A DNA stretch of 52,166 nt from a bacterium (GTDB lineage: Bacteria; Planctomycetota; SZUA-567), in NCBI GenBank assembly GCA_003249795.1, contig QKHZ01000268.1, positions 1 to 52,166 of the forward strand. The letters are read 5' to 3'. Positions 18,523 through 24,629 of this stretch are shown here, one piece after another (the first letter of the stretch is position 1; each line of letters begins with the position of its first letter). A program made the translations under genes and the position numbers. The notes beneath the pieces were generated by a model. That model did not search any database and was not told the DNA's origin. It saw only the letters and a list, made by a program, of their open reading frames with translations.

Positions 18523-19770
18523 TTATTCGGCTTTCTCATCAACCGTGTGCGCCTCGCGTTTACTGCCTGCAAGTAGAATTGCCAGTCCAAGGGCTACGGC
18601 AATCAGCATGATCCATGCCATCGGCGCAGGCGTCTGGCTTCTCCATGCGCTGACAGCCATTCCTGCGATACTGGCGGCGCCAAACTGCAACACACCGAAC
18701 AAGCCTGATGCAATGCCCGCCATTTGCCCGCACCTGTCCATTGCAATCGCTACTGAATTAGCAAAGATCAGCGGGATCGTCGCAATCGAAAACCAGAGCG
18801 GAATCATGAACTGAATCAGGCTCGCGCGCCCCGAGATGATTACCAGCACAGCACAGCAAACCGCCGTAAAAATCAGCGTCACTTTGAGCAGGAATTCAGG
18901 TGAATGTTTTTTCGCAAAAAAATGATTCATCTGCGCGGCAACAATTGTCCCGGCCATATTCAGTGCGAAGATAAGCGTATATGTCGTCTGGCTGACGCCG
19001 AAGATCGTGATGAATACATCCGGCGACGCGCAGATATAGGCAAACAGAAATGAACCTGCGACCGATCCCGACAGCGCCGGAATGATAAACGGTCTGAACC
19101 ACAACATCTGCCAGTAATCGCGCATGGTCTGTCGGATGTTCACATTGCGTCTGACCGGTTGAGGCAGCGTCTCCGGCAAGCCTGCCACCGTTGCGCCCAG
19201 ACAAATCAACCCGAATACCGCCATGACGACAAACGCAGAGCGCCACCCCCAGTGCGCAAGAATGAATCCGCCTGCAATCGGTGCCAGAATCGGCGCAAGT
19301 CCCTGCACCACCCCCAGCATCGCATATACCCTTGCCGATTGATGCATGTTAAACAAGTCACGCACCATGGCACGACCGACAATCATGCCAGAGCAGCCGC
19401 CGATAGCTTGCAGCAATCGCAATACGATAATGCTTTCGATATTTCCTGCGACAACAATCAACACCGAACAAAGAATGAAAACAACTTCGCCAATCACAAG
19501 CGGCAATTTGCGCCCGTACCGGTCGATCAACGGCCCGTACAAAATCTGGCCGAAGGCAAGACCCAGAAAATAAACAGACAGAGTCATCTGCGATTTGGAG
19601 ACATCAACGCTGAAATCGTTTGCGATATTAACAATCCCGGCCAGATACATGTCCGTACCAACCGGAGCGAACATGCACAGCGCCCCGAGAATGACTGATA
19701 TCCGGATCAGAAATGACGATTGGTGATGATGCGAATTGTCACGCGTCGGCTCATTGATTTGTTCACTCAC
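18523..19770 (-). CDS. Bcr/CflA-family multidrug exporter (MFS)
   Basis: 415 residues with about twelve membrane helices. The family motif GTDMYLAGIVNIANDFSVD is in helix 1, and the MFS loop motif GPLIDRYGRKLPLVIGE follows helix 2. Members export drugs such as bicyclomycin, or small peptides and sulfonamides, by proton antiport. The longest frame begins at 19908 and would overlap the MarR gene by 53 bases. I chose the GTG at 19768-19770 because GGAG stands seven bases before it and the resulting N-terminus is of family length. It follows the MarR gene and is probably controlled by it. Confidence 0.85.
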   Translation of the reverse strand: MSEQINEPTRDNSHHHQSSFLIRISVILGALCMFAPVGTDMYLAGIVNIANDFSVDVSKSQMTLSVYFLGLAFGQILYGPLIDRYGRKLPLVIGEVVFILCSVLIVVAGNIESIIVLRLLQAIGGCSGMIVGRAMVRDLFNMHQSARVYAMLGVVQGLAPILAPIAGGFILAHWGWRSAFVVMAVFGLICLGATVAGLPETLPQPVRRNVNIRQTMRDYWQMLWFRPFIIPALSGSVAGSFLFAYICASPDVFITIFGVSQTTYTLIFALNMAGTIVAAQMNHFFAKKHSPEFLLKVTLIFTAVCCAVLVIISGRASLIQFMIPLWFSIATIPLIFANSVAIAMDRCGQMAGIASGLFGVLQFGAASIAGMAVSAWRSQTPAPMAWIMLIAVALGLAILLAGSKREAHTVDEKAE

Positions 19771-19855
19771 AATTGCACTCCGGTTTTCTTGAATCGATTT
19801 CTTTATGACTTTGTTTTCATCGTTTGCGTTTATGTCATCCAATTTACCAAACCGC

Positions 19856-20314
19856 TTACTCTGAAGCGCATTCGCTTTTCCCGGACGATTTTCTGTTGAG
19901 CTGTTCAATGGAGCGGTCCGCGACCTTGTTCAAGAGATTCACCAAGACATCGGATTCAATCCGAGTCAGCCGGTCGGTGATTCCGGCATGGCAGCCGTTC
20001 AGGATTTTTTGAATCGCAGGGATTAATTTCTGTCCCTTACCTGTCACCCACAGGCAATAGGCTCGTGAGTCATTTTTATTTATTTTCCGGAGGATCAGTT
20101 TTTTTGCAATCAGGCTTTGGACAATAGATGCTGTCACGCTTTTACTGACCATGACGATTTCGCTTAACTTCTCCTGTGAGATCCCGCCATGCGCGGAAAT
20201 CTCAATTAGGAAGGGGAACTCCCCCATCGAGATCCCGAGGCGTTTAAGCTCACGCGCATAGAAATTATGGGTCAGGCGACTGATAATATGGACGCTGTGG
20301 GTCAGGTCGCGCAT
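19856..20314 (-). CDS. MarR-family transcriptional regulator
   Basis: 152 residues with a winged-helix core (GISQEKLSEIVMVSKSVTASIVQSL, then the wing KINKNDSRAYCLWVTGKGQKL). The DSRA... wing is typical of MarR proteins. It begins MRDLTHSVHIISRLTHNFYARELKRLG, the dimerisation helix. It lies just upstream of the exporter gene and most likely represses itself and the exporter, being released by the exported compound. Two related 14-base palindromes in front of the gene are the probable operators. Regulation of the nearby NRPS locus is possible but not shown by the sequence. Confidence 0.85.
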   Translation of the reverse strand: MRDLTHSVHIISRLTHNFYARELKRLGISMGEFPFLIEISAHGGISQEKLSEIVMVSKSVTASIVQSLIAKKLILRKINKNDSRAYCLWVTGKGQKLIPAIQKILNGCHAGITDRLTRIESDVLVNLLNKVADRSIEQLNRKSSGKSECASE

Positions 20315-20379
20315 AAACTACCTTTCTGTTTGTCACGCTCCAGCCTTCTCACTTAAATGACGTGGATTTCGACATAAAA

Positions 20380-20393
20380 GTACTGCACAGAAC
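20380..20393 (-). promoter_or_regulatory. MarR operator candidate O2
   Basis: GTACTGCACAGAAC matches the perfect palindrome at 20453-20466 in 12 of 14 positions. It lies downstream of the predicted -10 box of the marR promoter. The two site centres are 73 bases apart, close to seven helical turns, so both face the same side of the DNA. Confidence 0.5.
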
Positions 20394-20405
20394 GTTTATA
20401 TCCAC

Positions 20406-20435
20406 ATATTATCTATAAACAAGAGATTTTCACAA
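20406..20435 (-). promoter_or_regulatory. Predicted promoter of the marR-exporter operon
   Basis: On the minus strand TTGTGA (20430-20435) is followed after 18 bases by TAATAT (20406-20411). It lies between the two palindromes, which supports its role although the -35 box is only a partial match. Confidence 0.4.
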
Positions 20436-20452
20436 GAAAATCTTTGTAAAAG

Positions 20453-20466
20453 GTTCTGTACAGAAC
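20453..20466 (-). promoter_or_regulatory. MarR operator candidate O1 (perfect palindrome)
   Basis: GTTCTGTACAGAAC is a perfect 14-base palindrome upstream of the predicted -35 box of the marR promoter. Together with O2 it brackets the promoter, a common layout for MarR autorepression. Confidence 0.55.
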
Positions 20467-20575
20467 GCAATATCCTGCCAACAATTGCTGGTAGGCATCG
20501 ATTAATTGAAGCGCCTATTATTTATGGACCGGGATTGTGCTTTCGCTGACAATCAGGCTGACCGACAGTTAGGCG

Positions 20576-20861
20576 GTATACGATGCCCGTGTTTTTGATT
20601 TAAAAAAGGTCGATGGCGTAAACCGGCATTTGTCTTGCTAGAGGTACAAGTGAAGGCCCTGAGTCCTGCAAAATCTCCAGCTGCACAAATGGGAAAAACT
20701 TTGCACAAATTACCGACTCGAAACTTGAATATTCAACTGATGGCTGGACTGAAGTTTCTTTCGCCGATTACGATGCCCGTTACATCAAAGTTGTGATGGA
20801 TTTTGCTCCGGATCACGGGTATATGAACGAAATCGAGATCTGGGGAATGATCAAGAAATAA
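20576..20861 (+). pseudogene. Remnant of a discoidin (F5/8 type C-like) domain gene
   Basis: The frame ending with the TAA at 20859-20861 encodes LEYSTDGWTEVSF, then YIKVVMDF, then GYMNEIEIWG, the typical last strands of an F5/8 type C (CBM32-like) domain. It has no start codon and is closed upstream by a stop near 20619. Just before that, in a different frame, YDARVFDLKKVDGVN looks like the middle of the same kind of domain. So the piece is frameshifted and 5'-truncated. Such domains usually end secreted glycosidases. The 12-mer TACGATGCCCGT occurs twice in it, hinting at a rearrangement. Confidence 0.55.
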
Positions 20862-20894
20862 TTTCCTGATCGCCGAAGAGGTTTTATGCAAAGC

Positions 20895-20917
20895 GGTGCC
20901 CGTGCTTTTCGGGCACC
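20895..20917. terminator. Hairpin between the discoidin remnant and the DapA-family gene
   Basis: GGTGCCCG (20895-20902) pairs perfectly with CGGGCACC (20910-20917) around a seven-base loop. It lies 48 bases past the stop of the minus-strand DapA-family gene and 34 bases past the end of the plus-strand remnant. The T content after the stem is modest on both strands. It could serve both directions. Confidence 0.5.
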
Positions 20918-20965
20918 ACTATTTGTCGTTGTAATATAAGAAAATCGAAAACGCACCGCGGTAGT

Positions 20966-21895
20966 CTAATATAGCTTTGCAGGCAAAAGATTCATCTCGG
21001 TTAATATCGCCGCAACTTTTTCGCGCTCAGGCTGGCGAAATGAATGAAAGGGCTCAGCCATGAAGTCGGAACAAACCCCCATCAGATTCAGTGCGCACTT
21101 TACACCCTTGATAAATGTTGATGAGTGGTTTCCGTAAAAGTACATTCGGCGCAGACGAAAAATCTCGATCTGATGATGTTTCATCTCTTCCACGTTTCCG
21201 GAAGCCGCAGCATTGTACATACTCACAAACAGTTGCGGATAAATATTGGCACCTCCTGCAACACCGCCGAATCCGCCGAACAGAACGGATTCGCCGAGAA
21301 GTTCTTCAGGGCCAACCAGCAACGAAAACTCAGGCATGTCCCGCATCGCGGTGATGTATTCGTGAAACCGGATCATATTTCCAGAGCTATCTTTGAAGCC
21401 GACGATCCCGTCAATCTCTGCGGCTTTGCGGAGCGTATCGACGCCGATATCGACTTTGGTCATCGACGGCATATTGTACAGGTAAAGCGGAAGCGGCAAC
21501 TGCGGAACAAGATGCTTGAGGTACTCAAGTAGTTCCGGTTGGCCGGTGGGGAAATAATACGGAGGCGCCAGCACGACGGCATCGGCACCGCATTTAGCGG
21601 CAAACTGGGCGAGGCCGATCGACTCGACATATGCGGTGTCTGTAATGCCGACCAGAACAGGAACGCGATTTGCGATAATTTTGCAGGCTTCCGATACCAT
21701 CTCATACTTGAGTTTGCCGCTTAGACTTGGCCCCTCACCGGTGGTTCCGAGCAAGAACAGACCGTGAACGCCACCTCCAATCAGATGTTCAATCAGATTT
21801 TTCAATCCCTCAACATCCAGCCTGTCTTTATCAAGCAGCGGAGTAATAATTGGAGGAATAACACCGCGAAGGGGAATACATTTCGATTTTGTCAT
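20966..21895 (-). CDS. DapA/N-acetylneuraminate lyase-family protein
   Basis: 309 residues with all family landmarks: GTTGEGPSLS (phosphate/carboxylate loop), the Tyr in LYNMPSMTK, and the Schiff-base Lys in GFKDSSGN. It is a more typical member than the aldolase at 5379-6302. Candidate activities are N-acetylneuraminate lyase, 2-keto-3-deoxygluconate aldolase and dihydrodipicolinate synthase. The co-transcribed BNR/sialidase-like gene and the sugar-type repressor favour a catabolic lyase acting on a nonulosonic or deoxy sugar acid. The N-terminus follows a TAGGAG-like stretch. No kinase, epimerase or NagA/NagB genes that would complete sialic acid use are seen nearby. Confidence 0.8.
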   Translation of the reverse strand: MTKSKCIPLRGVIPPIITPLLDKDRLDVEGLKNLIEHLIGGGVHGLFLLGTTGEGPSLSGKLKYEMVSEACKIIANRVPVLVGITDTAYVESIGLAQFAAKCGADAVVLAPPYYFPTGQPELLEYLKHLVPQLPLPLYLYNMPSMTKVDIGVDTLRKAAEIDGIVGFKDSSGNMIRFHEYITAMRDMPEFSLLVGPEELLGESVLFGGFGGVAGGANIYPQLFVSMYNAAASGNVEEMKHHQIEIFRLRRMYFYGNHSSTFIKGVKCALNLMGVCSDFMAEPFHSFRQPEREKVAAILTEMNLLPAKLY

Positions 21896-21972
21896 TTCAT
21901 ATCTCCTGACTATTGTGCTGTTCGTAAAAAGGATTTTCAGAAACCGGTGGTGCTGCCGTTAGCAGTCGTCCT

Positions 21973-23229
21973 TTAGTAAATCAGGTCTCTGAAGTTTTTG
22001 AGTTTGTGAAACGTGATCAGGTTGCCGTTGTGAGGCGACGCTGCACGCGCATCACCTGAACGACTCAGGATGCACAGGTCGTTACCGTTGATCACCATAC
22101 TGGCATAGTGACGGGACTCAAGTTCGCTGCCCCCGATAGCAACGACTCCGGCAAAGCACCAGTCGACCATATTTTTTGAAAAATGAAGCACTAGTCGGCT
22201 GCGCTGATTGTTCGGCAAGTTATAGCGGTCTTTCTCCAGCTTGTACGCCTTGGTCATCGAATCCGTCGCCTGTGTTGAAAGTAACCAATACAGCTTCATC
22301 TCTTCATCATAGAGAATATGAAATTTCATCTGCCCACCCGGAAGCGAGACGATCCTGGCCATCCCGCCTGATGGCAACTGTTGAAACCCGGTAATCATCT
22401 GTCCGGTTCCCGGTTTATCGCCTTGCTCGGTGACTGTCAGTAGCGCCGCGTCGTTAGTCATACCGTTGTGTAGCCGCGCGATCAGGTGAATTGTTTTTCC
22501 TTTGGGATCAAACCAATAGTGATCGGGATCATAAATCTTAAAGACATTCGTCTCCAGCCATCCGGGCGGTGCGCAATCTCGGTTGGGCGAGGGATAAAAA
22601 CTTTCATTCGGAATAATCGGATAAAACACCTGCCCGTGACTGATCAGATCGTCATTCTCGAAGATATCCCGAAACGCAATTTCAGAAGCAAAGCTCCAGC
22701 TCTCCGGTTTTGTCAACTCATCATCCACCCGCGCCCGCATCAGAACAGGCGCTAGAACAGAAGGCGTCCACGCGTGGCAATCGTGATAGATCTGCCGCTC
22801 CATCACCAGATAAATGCAGTCGTTTTCATACAGGACATTGCACGGCGCCTGATGCCACTTCTGCCCGTCAGTCAGTTTGGCCGGCTCCGACCAGCTTAGC
22901 CCGTCATCTGCCGACGACGTAATCATCAAGTCACCGCAGTGCCCGAGAATATATAATTTATTTCCCGCGACAAACGGACGAGCGTGTAAAAACGGGTATT
23001 CGGCAACCTTCCGCCAACTCGCCCCGCCGTCATCACTGAGGAAGATCAATCCAAGATGTCCACCATCGCTTTTATTTCCTTCGACCTGATCCATGCCGGG
23101 GCCACGAAAACCGCCGGTGGCAACAAGCCGCCCAGATGGCAACCGGCACAGTCCGGGGCTGCATGTCCAGACGGTTGTTGGGTTGGGCGAATCCATAAGG
23201 GTTACAAAATCATTTGCAAGTGGCTTCAT
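21973..23229 (-). CDS. BNR-repeat/sialidase-like beta-propeller protein
   Basis: 418 residues with Asp-box signatures of sialidase-type beta-propellers: LSDDGGASWRKV near residue 67 and SSADDGLSWSEP near residue 106, followed by propeller-like repeats (DALLTVTEQGD, HILYDEEMKLYWLLSTQ). The N-terminus CRLPSGRLVATGGFRGPG resembles the RIP-type strand of sialidases and related glycosidases. There is no signal peptide, so it is predicted to be cytoplasmic, unlike most bacterial sialidases. It may act on imported oligosaccharides. It sits 30 bases after the repressor gene and 77 bases before the DapA-family gene. Exo-alpha-sialidase activity is only a suggestion; many BNR proteins in this phylum act on other sugars. 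Confidence 0.68.
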   Translation of the reverse strand: MKPLANDFVTLMDSPNPTTVWTCSPGLCRLPSGRLVATGGFRGPGMDQVEGNKSDGGHLGLIFLSDDGGASWRKVAEYPFLHARPFVAGNKLYILGHCGDLMITSSADDGLSWSEPAKLTDGQKWHQAPCNVLYENDCIYLVMERQIYHDCHAWTPSVLAPVLMRARVDDELTKPESWSFASEIAFRDIFENDDLISHGQVFYPIIPNESFYPSPNRDCAPPGWLETNVFKIYDPDHYWFDPKGKTIHLIARLHNGMTNDAALLTVTEQGDKPGTGQMITGFQQLPSGGMARIVSLPGGQMKFHILYDEEMKLYWLLSTQATDSMTKAYKLEKDRYNLPNNQRSRLVLHFSKNMVDWCFAGVVAIGGSELESRHYASMVINGNDLCILSRSGDARAASPHNGNLITFHKLKNFRDLIY

Positions 23230-23259
23230 CTTCGTGCCTGCCTGTAAAAAGACAAAAGG

Positions 23260-24369
23260 TCAATTTTTCTTCGAAAGATCGAGAACACTCTCGCGCTCGG
23301 TCAAAATCAAGGGAAACAGCGTATGCGGATTCTGCGGGGTCAAAATTCCGCACAGGTAATCTACTGCACTTTTGTACATCGCCTGATAATCGGCGGTGAC
23401 CGTTGTCAGCCCCGGCCAGAGATATTGGTACAGCTGGTCATCGCCTTCGCTGATAATGCTGATTTCCTGAGGGATTCTGATGCCGTGCTCGCACAGCACC
23501 TTTATCCCGGCCACTGCTCCCGGGCTTGATTTATAGATCAGGGCGGTATAGCCTTTGGCCTTGATTTCTTCGATATTATTCAGCGTCTGGCTGTATGCCG
23601 CCGACAGTGAATCTTCCCATGAGCGGATTGCTGAGGCGTAAATATTGTCCTTGCTGAAATCCGTGCCGTATTCAGCCAGAAAGCTGAGCAGGTTTTTCTG
23701 AAACTGTTCGGAATAATCGCCATGCGGTTCATTGCGAATGTAGCCGATCTTCCGGTGTCCTTTGTTATAGAGGTGCTTGGCCATGACGCGCGCACTGTAG
23801 GTCGGATCAGGTGAAAAAATCCGGATGTTGTCGGAGAGGGTTTTATAAAAATACATGCTGTCAACAATCGCAACCGGGATATCCAGTTCGCCAAACCCCT
23901 TCAGCTCCGCGTCTGAAATTTTAACCGCCCCGACATTCATCAGCAGTCCCTGACAGTCCGGCGTCTCGGCGACGAAATCGATCAGCGCCTGCAGTTTTGT
24001 GTGCTGATGAAGTTTAAACTCGATAATTCTGATTTTATCCTGCATGGCAAAGTGCCAGACACAGTAGGTCATATCCCAGATCTGTTTGGTCGGATAATCG
24101 ACATAGGCAAGGACGATGGTTTTCTGCCCTTTTTCTTTTTCAAGGACGGTTACCGCACGCGGAGCGGTCACGCTCATGATCCCCTGCCCTTGTTTGCGCT
24201 GGATAATCCCGTCATTCTCCAGAATCGAGAGCGCCTTGTTGACGGTCGCCAGCGATACGTTGAATTTTTTCATCAGCGCTCGCACCGACGGCAGGTTGTT
24301 TGCCGACTCCGGCTGTGATGCCAGTTTGAGCAGATAGTCCTTTACTTTAATATACTTCAATTGTGCCAT
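23260..24369 (-). CDS. GntR/LacI chimeric repressor for divergent glycan operons
   Basis: 369 residues from the ATG at 24369. Residues 1-70 are a GntR winged helix (NNLPSVRALMKKFNVSLATVNKALSILENDGIIQRKQGQG). The rest is a LacI-type sensor (VARVMAK-like SARVMAKHLYNKGHRKIGYIRN, ISIISEGDDQLYQYLWPGLTTV). It is of the AraR type. A TTG eight codons upstream is possible, but the ATG is preferred. It is the first gene of the minus-strand BNR/DapA operon and divergent from the lipoprotein glycosidase gene. Two nearly identical 14-base sites in front of both promoters are its probable targets. Confidence 0.83.
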   Translation of the reverse strand: MAQLKYIKVKDYLLKLASQPESANNLPSVRALMKKFNVSLATVNKALSILENDGIIQRKQGQGIMSVTAPRAVTVLEKEKGQKTIVLAYVDYPTKQIWDMTYCVWHFAMQDKIRIIEFKLHQHTKLQALIDFVAETPDCQGLLMNVGAVKISDAELKGFGELDIPVAIVDSMYFYKTLSDNIRIFSPDPTYSARVMAKHLYNKGHRKIGYIRNEPHGDYSEQFQKNLLSFLAEYGTDFSKDNIYASAIRSWEDSLSAAYSQTLNNIEEIKAKGYTALIYKSSPGAVAGIKVLCEHGIRIPQEISIISEGDDQLYQYLWPGLTTVTADYQAMYKSAVDYLCGILTPQNPHTLFPLILTERESVLDLSKKN

Positions 24370-24393
24370 GGCTTCTTTGATTCCTAACAGCAA

Positions 24394-24407
24394 CAGTAGC
24401 GATACAG
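24394..24407 (-). promoter_or_regulatory. Operator copy 1 of the divergent repressor
   Basis: On the minus strand CTGTATCGCTACTG, which differs at one of 14 positions from the site at 24585-24598. It lies 12 bases downstream of the predicted -10 box of the repressor promoter, where binding would cause autorepression. Confidence 0.62.
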
Positions 24408-24419
24408 CTATATAGGTGA

Positions 24420-24448
24420 AGCATAGCGCATGTTTCCGCCTTTGTCAA
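24420..24448 (-). promoter_or_regulatory. Sigma70 promoter of the repressor-BNR-DapA operon
   Basis: Minus strand TTGACA (24443-24448), 17-base spacer, TATGCT (24420-24425). The -35 box is consensus and the spacing is ideal. Confidence 0.65.
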
Positions 24449-24555
24449 AGCGAATTGAAAATTCTTTTCTGACTGCATCCGGCGGAATCTGTTATTTACC
24501 GTACATTCATTATATATTGAGAAATAACGAGATAGAAAAGTACGGATTTCAGGAT

Positions 24556-24584
24556 TTGACAAAACAAAACAAATATTGTATACT
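24556..24584 (+). promoter_or_regulatory. Strong sigma70 promoter of the lipoprotein glycosidase gene
   Basis: TTGACA (24556-24561), 17-base spacer, TATACT (24579-24584). It is nearly perfect and lies directly next to operator copy 2, so it should be strong but tightly repressed. Confidence 0.72.
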
Positions 24585-24598
24585 CTGTAGCGATACAG
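24585..24598 (+). promoter_or_regulatory. Operator copy 2 of the divergent repressor
   Basis: CTGTAGCGATACAG with perfect five-base arms CTGTA/TACAG. It begins one base after the -10 box and covers the expected transcription start, so repressor binding would block initiation of the plus-strand glycosidase gene. Confidence 0.66.
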
Positions 24599-24629
24599 TG
24601 GTCTTGATAAATAAAGAGAGGATAAGCAT

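Noticed and set aside
19771-19908. Longer N-terminus for the Bcr/CflA exporter
   Set aside because: It would overlap the MarR gene by 53 bases and adds a polar tail absent from the family. The GTG at 19770 has a good ribosome site.
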